Shown here piece after piece: positions 34,701-44,324 of a stretch of DNA of 64,000 nt (positions are counted from its first letter, which is position 1; each line of letters opens with the position of its first letter). The stretch is from contig CAWUHX010000064.1 in the NCBI GenBank assembly GCA_963922205.1, forward strand, positions 434,001 to 498,000, given 5' to 3'. A program made the translations under genes and the position numbers. Under the pieces are notes generated by a model. It ran no database searches and had not been told where the DNA came from. It worked only from the letters and a program-made list of their open reading frames with translations. The DNA is from Romanomermis culicivorax. Taxonomy: Eukaryota; Nematoda; Enoplea; Mermithida; Mermithidae.

Positions 34701-34964
34701 ATCCTTCGGTTTCGGTTTTAGAAAGTTGAATTTTCGGTTTTCGACGATTTTCGGAGATAGAGATCGCGAGGTTTTTCGCGTTTGTAGCGGAGCGGACGTT
34801 TCCGGTAGATCGAAATTACGCTTATCTGCTTCGTAGAGAAGCGGTAGATTCGCGTTTTCGCAGTCGAATTTTTCGATTTCTACATTATCGGGATTCGCTA
34901 GTTTCTTGTAGAAACCTTTTTCGTAGCCGAGCGCAGTAGAGCGACGTGTGCGGTTTTCCTCCAT
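31704..34964 (-). CDS. Gag and protease polyprotein of the young Gypsy element
   Basis: An uninterrupted frame of over 1,080 codons. The first ATG in it is at 34964; the frame itself opens near 35036 with a TTG that overlaps the primer-binding site. The gag part includes a capsid-like helical region (residues roughly 260-460) and an Asn/Arg/Gln-rich stretch with a cysteine/histidine cluster CTYHGQCKHDSSEC, typical of this Gypsy subgroup in place of a classic CCHC knuckle. The protease active site is ALIDTGAQCSVIS, closing with CLLGTNFLV. The segment ends SIDTGDAKPVAKH at a TAG directly before RT. Long and intact, it supports a recent insertion. Confidence 0.88.
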   Translation of the reverse strand: MEENRTRRSTALGYEKGFYKKLANPDNVEIEKFDCENANLPLLYEADKRNFDLPETSAPLQTRKTSRSLSPKIVENRKFNFLKPKPKDTDPRKIFDNDAYIDVMQKCDAEMINFCGDATNALSEIVTIVTQQRKLLDEFKTEIKAMRAQKEELSKLNIPEIQNIARPTSSYAQSQKSTKPKNVTNDRKSQLSFRGIIDDDDDLIIPTQTFDRSNALNALNSQINFPSIPPSQVHRSFADDETRIKTICKKIAPQKLDNSTRNEQVLKFFIALENEFGLDASEYVKLHTLRRLTCDGALNTIRDVRSYDEAKQILMCMNAPNCDQDTLQCELQSIAPFETEDPSAFLNQISTYVHLLYYDRSAQYRHRKVITTFLWKMPEIYRVSIDASTLETITDLAIAVAKVQKIQRANKQSTVRVEQPILVNTLENRSEEQPAQSRFRDDSKPRFRDNSQSRNRDDSRQRNSVRFQENSTLTKTKELEESIKRVLEKFGIRENSQNANNFENRRSRFDRGTSPNFRNRENIPIRDFSQNRNFQRNQSRERPVKYCTYHGQCKHDSSECYQLKPQASQPQQQQPNHQWQNNHNWRPRFQQNTRNYTLNQNQNFDRNNRFFNRDNRNYQRDVANISLCDSESRQEKIIEKHYYYPMNNSQSIQTQLTSPKSSQQVLPSETKTVSNSPTTFVPMKPTTSTANMLEPTEASKATNFFVAPGITDFTIEKPTEPWIARSSVCRIEECSQKDIKLLSLYAPTRAFHIDAEIGKTKTKALIDTGAQCSVISSCLAQRSLGIDYDTLETSAQIKVADGAIVDARGPIIFKISSSFGTHLVRCWILPTTGEQCLLGTNFLVHPSVRAVINFRENFIRIGDIQQELNLVLKPIEKAPYDEVFSNTSTGQSQMQIVKIDRSLPILNISSCYVEPNCQTWVNGKVFPFTNESFKSVIVQPVNFGKENCEYPIELAIINITEGKCPLLFVNNSANGIHLEPNQLIAEVKFKLEESKMTVASLSDHEEDYEPATLIKDQSTMSEQEKLQLALEKMTEKSNIDDEDRKIAIEVFKQYRDVFSLPGDQPTLTHELTVSIDTGDAKPVAKH

Positions 34965-35019
34965 TTTTTCGGATTTTCGATTTTTCGCAAATTTCGGCGT
35001 TTCCTCAACCTTTAGACGA

Positions 35020-35035
35020 GCTGGTACAGTCACCA
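35020..35035 (-). other. Primer-binding-site-like sequence
   Basis: The minus strand reads TGGTGACTGTACCAGC five bases after the 5' LTR end. TGG at the start would pair with a tRNA CCA end. I cannot name the tRNA. Confidence 0.5.
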
Positions 35036-35040
35036 AATTA

Positions 35041-35620
35041 TGTCGTGCGTGAGAAATTAGATAGTGTAGACGACGGAATGCAGATGAGAAATTAGCTGTG
35101 TAGCTCGACGATTTATCGCGTGTTTAGAGAGACGTACGGAACGTGGAAGAGCGTGCAGAACGCTGTAGACAAAACACTCGGAGTGTTTTACGGAATTAAC
35201 GCAACGATAGTCGAACGCAGGAGATTGACGGGCTCGTAGAGAGCGCTGTGTCAATTTATCCAGGGATCTTCGCTCAGGTCGCCAAAGGTTTTCGGATGCC
35301 AAAACTCGCGCCGTATATTCTTAACCGCTTAGGAGTTTCACTCGCTCACTCAAACTATTTTCCAAATAGTTTGACTCAATCTAGAACACACGCTTGGTTT
35401 TCGATTTACTAGCGATGCTCAGAGCCAATCACAAACCCGACTGCTCACTAAGACAAACAAAACAAGAACTGACTTTATCACAATCTTGCTGCGAGTGTAA
35501 TCTTTGATGTTGTAAACCTTCGGACAACTTTGAACAACTTTGAGCTCCGAAACGATGCATTCTTACGAATCACTTTGAAAAGCTGACGAGCTTACTGTAG
35601 TCGATCGGCACACCACAACA
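35041..35620 (-). repeat. 5' LTR of the young Gypsy element
   Basis: It is flanked outside by CTTC, identical to the other side of the element. 571 of 580 positions match the 3' LTR by eye. Confidence 0.92.
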
Positions 35621-35624
35621 CTTC

Positions 35625-36336
35625 GATGATTCCTCCCACAAAATGGAAGTTATAGGCTAATTCTCCGCCAAAGAACAGGTTTGCCGAGTTGACTGACCAC
35701 TGGTCACTCAGCTGCACTGGTCACTCGGATTACCCCTGGGCAATGATCTTCAGTGAATATTAGATAACGGGCTGATTTTCTGTCTAAAAAAATGTTCGTT
35801 GACTTGAGTGACCACTAGTCACTCGGTTGACCACTGGTCGTTCGGAGCATCACTGGGCTCAATCTCGATTTAACACAGCAAAACATAGTATTTACTTTGT
35901 TCATTTTTCTTCAGAATATAACGCAAGCATTATTCTCGTAAAGTTAGCGTTTAGGTGACTCGGATCAAAGGTTGACTAAATTTTCGTCATCCCGTCACAA
36001 ACTGCGATGCTTAACCAAATAGCTGGTTTGAATTTTGCGCGCAAACAGCGCGATGCACAAGTATATGCATCAATTGTACAACTTCAATATGCTACTGCGT
36101 TTACTGTAGGTACCTCCAACGTGCTGACGTCACAGACTAAGCATTAGGGACGATGACGAAGTGTTAGCCAGCCAGTTTTTTTTTGTGCCGAAACATGGTT
36201 TTTGGCACAAAAAAATTTAGAATGGCACAAAAAAATTTGAGCGTTGGCACAAATTTTTTGAGTGGTCAAACATTAAATTTCCTTGATTTTTTGACGTTTT
36301 AGGGGCTGAAAATGCAAAAACTTTTCGGCGCTTCGC
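35625..36336. other. Degenerate repeat field and truncated MITE arm
   Basis: GACCACTGGTCACTC-type motifs recur to about 35860. At 36137 lies a TAAGCATTAGGGACGATG block related to the MITE arm at 18922. From 36190 the motif TTGGCACAAAAA recurs three times. No gene. Confidence 0.45.
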
Positions 36337-36344
36337 GTCGCGCC

Positions 36345-37464
36345 CATAGTTTTTTTTTAGCATTTTACAAGCCATGGCTTGTTGGACTGACAAAATGGCT
36401 TGTAGAATTTTTGTCCAACAAGCCAAAATGGCTTGTCAGAATTTTTTGAGTCATGTGTTTGATCATATCGGATACTGAAAAGACGCATTTTGGTGCATTT
36501 TAGAAGGTCATAATCTCAAAAATTTCCGGCGCTTCGCGCCGGTTATAATTTAAATGAGCATTATTATTTATTTCCTAGCTCAGGCGCCGCTTCTAACAAG
36601 TCTGCCTTCACTTATCATTTAATCTTTAATAGTTTTAATCATCTTAAACGTATTATCTCATGTTTTAATTAGTAATCTTCAATATTTCATCTTGATATTT
36701 TTGATTTCATTTTTTGATTCACATTTTTCCCTTGACACATTTTTTGAGAAAGATCAATACGTCAAGTCTGTAAACTTCTTGAAGCGATTATTCCTTTCTT
36801 AATGTAAAATCAATTCAAAAGCTTCGTGTAAGTAGTTTTCGGAAATTTCTACTCTTCTTACTCATATCTTTTCGGCCAAGTTCATGACAGTGTGAGAATA
36901 AATTAATGGTTTTAAAATTTTTCAAACATAAAATTATAGAAATTACGACTTTTGAACAGAAAATTCGAATCTAATTCTTCAAATAAGTGTTTGGAAAATT
37001 GATTTTCCAACATCGCAGAATGTCAATATCCAAAAAATTTTCCGGCGTTTCAGGCAGGAAAGATTAAAAGCTTTTTGGGCTCTCACTTGTCATCATAGAC
37101 AATTTAACCGCCGATTTCTCATGTAATTCAAAGTCATTATGTTCTTGGATAATTTGCTCGAAAATTTGTTCCACAATGCTTGTAGATTCAACTTCGATCA
37201 AACTCAAAAATTTCAAAAGTTTCCTGAATTTTGATGAATTGACGGCTCTAAAATGTTATTTAATAAATGTTGAATGACATCTGTTTGCTGATCGATTGCC
37301 ATGATGCTCAATATATACATTTCTTTAAAAAATAACCTAGCATTGGAATTTATTCACGTATACTGATATTATAAAATTGGCTTGTAAAAATTTGGAATGG
37401 CTTGTAAAATTTTAGGTCAACAAGCCACTTGGCTTGTGACTCCTAGGTCAAAAAAAAACCCCTG
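36345..37464. mobile_element. Non-autonomous hAT element, TGGCTTGT family, copy 1
   Basis: It starts CATAGTTTTTTTTTAG and ends AAAAAAACCCCTG. GTCGCGCC occurs on both sides exactly (36337-36344 and 37465-37472). Subterminal TGGCTTGT/ACAAGCCA motifs are repeated in both orientations near both ends. The interior contains CCGGCGCTTCGCGCC and no coding frame. A second complete copy lies at 41148-42237. Confidence 0.82.
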
Positions 37465-37619
37465 GTCGCGCCGAATTCCCATTCGTATATTTGACCCGAA
37501 CGCAAACGATTTCTCTTCGAACAGTGTATTAGTATCGTTGTAGCAAACTTTATAGGCTGTCAAGACTGATGAGTGAAAAGAAAATTTCCGAATGATATTT
37601 CCATGAAGCGTTTGAATTG

Positions 37620-37960
37620 ATTTTACGTTAGAAAAGAAATAATTGCATCAAAAAGCTTAGAGACTTGACGTATTGATCTTTCTCCAAAGGAAAAAATGCG
37701 AATCTTCATTAAATATCATGATAAAATATTTAAGATTACCAATGAAAACATGAGATAATATACGTTCAAGATGATGGAAACTATATTATAGAATGATAAA
37801 TGATGGTAGAAATGCTAAAAGCCGCGCCTGAGCTTAGTAATGCATAATAATGATGATTAAAGTTATAATCGGCGCGAAGCGCTGAAAATTTTGAGATTAT
37901 GACGTTCTAAAATGCACCAAAATGCATCTTTCCTGCATCCGATCCCCGAAATTTTCTTCC
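37620..37960 (-). repeat. Inverted relic of the CGCTTCGCG repeat
   Basis: The complement matches the interior of the TGGCTTGT-family elements (36480-36830 and 41270-41600) and the block at 54180-54480, through GATTATGACGTTCTAAAATG and GCGCCTGAGCT. It lacks the terminal motifs. Confidence 0.6.
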
Positions 37961-38244
37961 CCAAATGGGGAAAGAGCCCAAAATTTTTTTCCCTTTTCCG
38001 AATTTTTTTTCCCGAAAAAGCACGATTTGAGGCAAAAAACAGTGGTTGGGGGGGGGGGTAGAAAAAAGTTGAAATTTTTCCCAAAAAAGAATAACGATAG
38101 AGTTCTCAGGGTAAATTCCTGAGAACTCTATCGTTATTTTTTTCTCATTTTTGCAGGTTTCTGACTCCAAATACAACAAAATACTTGGGTATGCTCCTAA
38201 AATGCATAGAGAAGCATCCGTAGCCACATTATAAGCGTTTTTAA

Positions 38245-39614
38245 CAGGGTTGGCAAAAACCCAGTTTTTGAAATCTTCATTTTTGGGTTTTTGGTGGGTT
38301 TTTCTGGGTTTTTGGTGGGTTTTTCTAGGGTTTTTGTTCCAGTTTTGTACTAATGAATGATAATTTTACTTAAAATATATATGAGAATGTTATTTTTAAC
38401 GTATAAAGTGTATTAAATTGCTGAACAGTGTTCAAGACTGACTATACATTTGGTTGTAACATATTTACACGAGTCACGACTGCACATTGCACAACGATTT
38501 TATCGATTTGGCTCATTAAAACGATTGGCTGCTTATTGAATTTTTTATTGCATGATCTAAACACTAAAAATTGAAATGTCACTTTAAAAAATTGAAAATT
38601 ACGGAAATCAAATTTCACGCTTCGGCTTCGCTCACTTCATCAGATTCACAGTCACAGGAACTTTCTAGCAGCCCAAAGTTTGTCTTAACGAATACCAGTT
38701 TGCGTATCGTTTCACGTCCTGGTAACAATCGTCAAGTAGAGGTCCAGCAAGTTGTTTTCTGGATGGCAACAGCACTCCTGGAAGTATTGGTAATATTTAA
38801 CATCAATCAGGCATAAATAATAATAGATGAATATTACCTGGTCTGCAAATGCTGAAAGCCTTCTGCAAATCTTTATCTTCAATGCGTACAAATGACGTAC
38901 CAGTTTTGTAAAAAAATCTAGCCACGTGCTTCTGCACCTTTTTAGCCTCAGCGTCAGATATAGCAGGAATTAAGTACGTTTTCAGTAGTGACTGACTTGA
39001 CTGCTGGCTATGAGTACTGCCGTGAGACGGAGTTCGCACCCGTGTATCTTGACCCTCGACGACTGGAATCATGCATATGAAATTTAAAGTCATAAATATA
39101 TTATTTTAAAACCCCTACCTTTTTCAGAAAATATGATCGACTCATTTGCATTAATTCCCCGGTACCAATCAGGTCTATCAATCAGTTCCGTTCTTTTCAT
39201 CAATTTCCGAAACGCAGAACACGTGTTCAAATGTTGACGAACTCTTTCCGATTTGCTGTAATATTTCACAATCGCCTTGCAGTTTTTACAGGGAGCAGAT
39301 TGAAGCTTTTGTGGGTTTTTGGTTCCGGTGAAAAAACTCCACACATCCGCTTTCATACGCCCGCCTTTATACTTTTTTGCAATGGGTTCCAAATTATCAT
39401 GCGTCGAATCATCCAAAGCTTCTTCGTCAGTTGTCGAAATGGTCTCAATTGTGGGTTCGTCTTGAGCCATTTCAGAAAATAGAATTACAAATCAAGTAAA
39501 TAAAAAATGATTTTTATCTGAAAATTTAAAAGAATTGAGAAAAACCCAAAAACCCACATTTTGTCAAGAAAATGCACCCAGAAAAACCCAAAAACCCAGG
39601 TCTTGCCAACCCTG
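38245..39614 (-). mobile_element. hAT element with truncated transposase, exact 8-bp duplication
   Basis: The ends are CAGGGTTGGCAAAAACCCAG and its complement, ending CTTGCCAACCCTG. GTTTTTAA flanks both sides (38237-38244 and 39615-39622). GGGTTTTTGG motifs are repeated inside both ends. It carries only the first three exons of a transposase on the minus strand, so it is an internal-deletion derivative of a larger element. Confidence 0.9.
38676..39470 (-). pseudogene. hAT transposase N-terminal exons (BED finger plus start of catalytic region)
   Basis: Exon 1 (39470-39119): acidic N-terminus MAQDEPTIETISTTDEEAL, then a BED-type finger VWSFFT with CKNC and HLNTC. Exon 2 (39062-38838): DAEAKKVQKHVARFFYKTG, a block typical of hAT proteins with a DUF659-like region. 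Exon 3 (from 38777): GVLLPSRKQLAGPLLDDCY, then a stop within 30 residues. The introns 39118-39063 and 38837-38778 begin GT and end AG (TTCCAG in both). The first two exons are open; the catalytic aspartates and the C-terminal dimerisation domain are deleted. A truncated DNA-binding protein could still be made and could act as a repressor, which is speculation. Confidence 0.8.
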
Positions 39615-39712
39615 GTTTTTAAAAATGTGGAAAATTTATGGGAAATGAGGAAAAAAATTTTGGGTCCGGTTCTCATGTGGAAAAAATCTTCGAGGAAAAA
39701 AAACGGTGGCCA

Positions 39713-39895
39713 GAACCTGCAAAATGGCTAAATGAGCATGAGTCCATCCAGCCAAAACACACAAAGTGGCTAAATGGACTTGAGTCTATCAAGCCAAATT
39801 TCTCTAAGTGGCTAAATGGACTCGAGTTTTCTTGTAGTACAGTAAATGTAATGGATATTGATAGTTGTGAGCCAAATTTTCAAACCTGCAGATCT
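39713..39895 (+). repeat. Left arm of a foldback-like structure: 42-bp tandem repeat
   Basis: Three 42-bp units of the type GTGGCTAAATGGACTTGAG are followed by a unique stretch to 39895. The complement of the whole arm, including the unique stretch with TACAGTAAATGTA and AGTTGTGAGCCAAATTTTC, occurs at 42797-43465. Confidence 0.7.
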
Positions 39896-39979
39896 AGAGC
39901 TTCGAAGAATAAATTATCTGAATATTAAAATTTGAGTGTCTGTTCGTGCATCAGTGTGCGTGTGTGTGTGTGTGTGGTT

Positions 39980-40800
39980 CACTACACTGTGAGGGTATGG
40001 CATGTTATAAGATATACCCTTTTAAAAGGAGCGACTTAGAACCATACAGTGCGATGTATAAACATGCTGTACATGAAATATACGTACAGTATGACGTCAT
40101 AACATATAACAAATTTTTTTCTCTTTTCGACATGTTATAAACATGATCCTGTGTTTTTTAAGATACAGAAAAAATTTTTTTCGTTTCGGATAGGTTGTAA
40201 CATACTGACATGTCAGTAATGTTATAACATGTCAGTATGTTATAACATAGTCCCATGATGGTCCTATAATATACAAAAAAAATTTTATTCTTCAGAATAA
40301 TATAAACATGGTCCTATGTTGTAAGATACGAAGAATTTTTTCCATTTTTCAACATGTTATAACATGGTCTACGAAATGAAATTTTTAATTTTTTGACATG
40401 TCATAACATACTGACATGCTGTAACATAGTCCTATGTTATAACATTGTCCTATGCTATAACATACAAAAAACATTTTTTCATTCTTTGACATGTTATAAA
40501 CATGGTCTTGTGTTATTAAGATACATAAATATTATCTTCATTTTTCGACATGTTATAACATAGCCTCATGCTATAACATGGTCTTATGTTATAACATAGA
40601 AAATAAAATTTTTCATTTTTCGACATGTCATAACATCTGACATGTTAAAACATAGTCCTATGTTACAACATGATCCTATGTTATAATATGACCCTATGTT
40701 ATAACATACAAAAAAATTTTCATTTCCTGACATGTCATAATGTACTGACATGTCATAACATGGTCGTATGTTGAAACGTGTCGAAAAATGAAAAAATTGT
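39980..40800. repeat. Palindromic AT-rich satellite with TGTTATAACA core
   Basis: ACATGTTATAACATG and variants such as CATGTCATAACA recur over 15 times, separated by A/T-rich spacers ending TTTTTCGACATG. Each core is its own complement. The same motifs occur at 42665-42790, after an insertion, and near 57770-57820. Confidence 0.7.
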
Positions 40801-40804
40801 ATGT

Positions 40805-40995
40805 CATCGGGTCCAAAATTTTACGAAAATCGGGTCCAGGTCCGGGTCAAAAATTTTAAGAATATCGGGTCCGGGTCCAAAATTTTGAGAATATCGGGTC
40901 CGGGTCTGGGTCCAAAATTTTAAGAATATTGGGTCCGGGTCCAGCAAAATGGTCGGGTAATTTCGGGTCCTATTTCGGGTCCGGGTCCATTATAT
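40805..40995 (+). repeat. CGGGTCCGGGTCC subterminal cluster
   Basis: TCGGGTCCGGGTCCAAAATT-like units recur about six times. Similar clusters lie at 42495-42660 and 50318-50500. Dense short motifs of this kind are typical transposase-binding subterminal repeats of hAT elements, but no element ends with target duplications could be defined here. Confidence 0.5.
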
Positions 40996-41147
40996 TTTTA
41001 CGCATGCTGCGCTATTTTGTGGTTGCTATACATTTTAAACCTAAGTCAGTCTCATAGTGATCTAAACAATAAATTTCTATTTGTTACTTTTCATATTATA
41101 GTAAATATTTGATGTGTCACTACATTCTTCAAAATGAGGATTTGATT

Positions 41148-42237
41148 CATTGTTTTTTTAGCATTTTACAAGCCATAGCTTGTTGGACTGACAAAATGGC
41201 TTGTAGAATTTTAGTCCAACAAGCCAAAATGGCTTGTCAGAATTTTTTGAGATATCGGATAGAGAAAAGATGCATTTTGGTGCATTTTAGAATGTCATAA
41301 TCTCAAAAATTTCCGGCGCTTCGCGTCGGCTATAACTTAAATAAGCATTATTATTTATTTCCTAGCTCAGGCGCTGCTTCTAACATGTCACCTTCATTTA
41401 TCATTTAATCTTTAATAGTTTTAATCATCTTAAACGTATTATCTCATGTTTTAATTGATAATCTTCAATATTTCATCTTGATATTTAATGAAGATTCACA
41501 TTTTTCCCTTGACACATTTTTTGAGAAAGATCAATACGTCAAGTCTGTAAACTTTTTGAAGTGATTATTCCTTTCTCAATGTAAAATCAATCCAAAAGCT
41601 TCATGGAAGTAGTTTTCGGAAACTTCTACTCTTCTTGCTCATATCTATTTGGCCAAGTTCATTAAAGTGTGTGAATAAACTAATGATTTTAAAATTTTTC
41701 AAACATGAAAATCCAGAAATTACGACCTTTGAACAGAAAATTTGAAACAAATTCTTCAAACAAGTGGTTGGAAAATTGATTTTCCAGTATCGCAGAATGT
41801 CACTACCCAAAAAAATTTTTCCGGCGTTTCAGGCAGGAAAGATTAATAGCTTTTTTGGGCTCTCACTTGTCATCATAGAGGACTTGACCATCGATTTCTC
41901 ATGTAATTCAAAGTCATTATGTTCTTGGATAGTTTGCTGGAAAATTTTTTCCACAATGCTCGTAGATTAGACTTCGATCAAACTCAAAAATTCAAATGTT
42001 TCCTGAATTTTAACGAATTAAGGGCTCTAAAATGTTATTGAATAAATCTTGAATGACATATCTTTTTTGATCGATCGCCGTGATGCTCAATACATTTCTT
42101 TAAAAAATAACCTAGCATTGGAATTTATTCACCTATACTGATTTTATGAAATTGGCTTGCAAAAATTTGGAATGGCTTGTAAAATTTAAGGTCAACAAGC
42201 CACTTGGCTTGTGACTTGTAGGTCAAAAAAAACCCTG
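41148..42237. mobile_element. Non-autonomous hAT element, TGGCTTGT family, copy 2
   Basis: It starts CATTGTTTTTTTAGC and ends AAAAAAAACCCTG. ATTTGATT occurs on both sides exactly (41140-41147 and 42238-42245). It aligns with copy 1 (36345-37464) throughout, in the same orientation. Non-coding. Confidence 0.85.
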
Positions 42238-42494
42238 ATTTGATTTCAGCTGAATTACTATAGTTTATTTTTAATAAACTACTTCTAAATTCAAAAATGA
42301 CAAAAAACCAATATTGTTGAATTGTTCACATGAAGGTTTTACTGTATGATTTTTCATTCAGAAAATTGTTGAAGGCTAGTTGTATAAATCCACAAATTTT
42401 TAGCTCTATGTGAGTTATGGTTTGGCAAAAGCCAAAAAGTTCCATTTTTCTAATTCAGAAGCATTTCCGAAAAAATAGACTATATATATTATAC

Positions 42495-42795
42495 ATCGGA
42501 CCCGAATCAAAATTGTGATAATTTTTTCGGGTCCGGGTCCAAAATTTTGGAAATATCGGGTCCGGGTCCAAAATTTTGAGAATATCTGGTCTGGGTCCGG
42601 GTCCAGCAAAATGGTGGGGTAATTTCGGGTCCTATTTCGGGTCCCGGTACCAGATACATCTCTAGTCATAACAGAGGACCAGATCAGTCAAAAATGTAAA
42701 AAAAAAATTTTTGTTTGTTATAAAAGAGGAATATGTTATAACATGTCGAAAAGAGAAATAATATTCTTTTCTATGTTATGACCCCATACTGTACA
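42495..42795. repeat. Second CGGGTCC cluster and resumed palindromic satellite
   Basis: CGGGTCC motifs run to 42655 and end ACATCTCTA; TGTTATAACATGTCG-type satellite resumes from 42665. The cluster pair at 40.8 and 42.5 kb therefore probably bounds an element inserted in the satellite, itself carrying the TGGCTTGT copy 2. Confidence 0.45.
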
Positions 42796-42796
42796 G

Positions 42797-43465
42797 ATTG
42801 GAAAATTTGGCTCACAACTATCGGTATCCATACATTTACTGTAAGTACTACAAGAAAACTCGAGTCCATTTAGCCATTTTGTGCATTTTGGCTCGATGGA
42901 CTCGAGTCTATTTAGCTACTTTGTGTATTTTGGCTCATACATGTAATTGGCGGGGGGGAAGTGCTATGGGAACCCCCCCCCCCCAGAAATCGTCGACCAT
43001 ATGGCTAGCCATTGGGCGACCGCCCCCCCCAGGATTTTCCAATCCAATGGCTAGCCATATGGTAGCCCTAGGGACCCCCATAGTTTTAGTCGGAAAAATA
43101 CTGAAAAATGTCATTTTTTTTCATGAAAAATGTCAAATTTTGAACAAAAAATGGTCAAAAACGTCAATTTTCTCGGCGCTTCGCGCCATAAGTACATATT
43201 TTATCGTTTTTTAGACAAAAATTACTACTTTTTAAACCGTTTTTCGGACATTTTTCATGAAAAAAATCGGATTTTTTTCCTTCAGGGACCCCTCCCCCCA
43301 AAATTTTGGGAATTACTGACCCCCGGCCCCAAAAAAGTGCTCCAACCCCCCCCCAGACCTCGAAGCTCCGTTACATGTATGTTTTGGCTAGGTGGACTCG
43401 AGTCCACTCAGCCATCTTGCGGATTTTGGCTAAACAGACTCGAGTCCATCTAGCCACTGCCTTCT
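42797..43465 (-). repeat. Right arm of the foldback-like structure, split by a MITE
   Basis: This is the complement of the arm at 39713-39895. About four 42-bp units with ATGGACTCGAGTC are interrupted at 42936-43381 by a MITE with an exact 8-bp duplication. The core TGGACTCGAGTCCA is a perfect palindrome. Confidence 0.65.
42936..43381. mobile_element. MITE family A, copy 1 (CATACATGTAA ends)
   Basis: The ends CATACATGTAA and TTACATGTATG are exact complements. TTTTGGCT flanks both sides (42928-42935 and 43382-43389). Inside are runs of C or G of 8 to 13 bases, the palindrome ATGGCTAGCCAT and a CGGCGCTTCGCGCC block. 446 bp, non-coding. Confidence 0.88.
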
Positions 43466-44324
43466 CACTGCGCAATGTTTCCTGCAAAACCCAGTCTGTA
43501 TAGCCGCTTCTTGTCTATACAGACTGTGGTCTGTATATCCGCCTGGCTATACAGAGTGCAGTCGTATAAGTTTCAGCCACAACATGTTTCTATCCCTCGG
43601 GCCTTTCCCCATGGGAAAAGGAGGGGGGGGTTAAAATGCTTTTTCCCCATGTCCGGAAGTCGCTTAAAAATGCTCATACACACAATATTTCACCGTTTTT
43701 GAGCTTTTTCGAGTCTTCTGGTAATTTTAGAGCCCTTAATTCATAAACATTTCATTTTTGCTCAATGCCCCTTGAAAGCTTCCTCTCAGCTTCAAGATTA
43801 ATTTTTATATCTTTTATGCTTGTAAATTAAAAAATGAACAACATCGGTACCACATTGTTCTCACGAAGGTTTCACTATATGTAGAACTTTTCAAACGCAA
43901 TAAAAATTATAGAACACTCAATTTGAAACATCATCTTGTTTCTAAAGGTTCTCGACACCACGTCATCGCTTTTTACATGATATTGTTCAATAAGTCCTCG
44001 TGGATTAAAGATATTGAACGATTTTTAGGCATACTTTTTCAGAAAGTGAAGGTTAAAAATTATTCATCAACCATTGTGTCATAATGCATTGGAGGAACAA
44101 ATCTTATTCTCATTACATTCAACGTTTTTCTTACCACAAATAACCGAGTGACCCAATATTTACATTTGATCAACTGAATTTTGTGACGCGTGACCTTCGA
44201 AGCACTGATGTATCCTGGATAACCGATAAGGTCAAGAGTCTTTCTTAATCTTTCGGGTCGGGTCAGAAAATATCGGGTAGGATCGGGTGGCATACCTGGT
44301 CAAAAGATCCCATACATTCAAACA
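43466..44324. other. Non-coding spacer with short repeats
   Basis: Near 43490-43570 the motif CTATACAGACTG/CTGTATA recurs. 44220-44290 holds a short TCGGGTCGGGTC cluster. No gene is seen. Confidence 0.45.

Larger units (their letters stand above)
27648..35620 (-). mobile_element. Full-length Ty3/Gypsy LTR retrotransposon, young copy
   Basis: Two 580-bp LTRs (27648-28227 and 35041-35620) differ at nine sites by my count, all transitions. CTTC flanks both sides (27644-27647 and 35621-35624), a 4-bp target duplication. A primer-binding-site-like TGGTGACTGTACC lies five bases inside the 5' LTR, and a purine tract AAAGGGGGAGGAG precedes the 3' LTR. One gag-protease-RT-RNase H-integrase frame occupies the minus strand with two in-frame stops and a 14-bp duplication. 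The high LTR identity marks a recent insertion. Confidence 0.93.

Noticed and set aside
42798-43453. Long open frames through the C/G runs
   Set aside because: They cross a MITE with exact target duplications and homopolymer runs; not coding.
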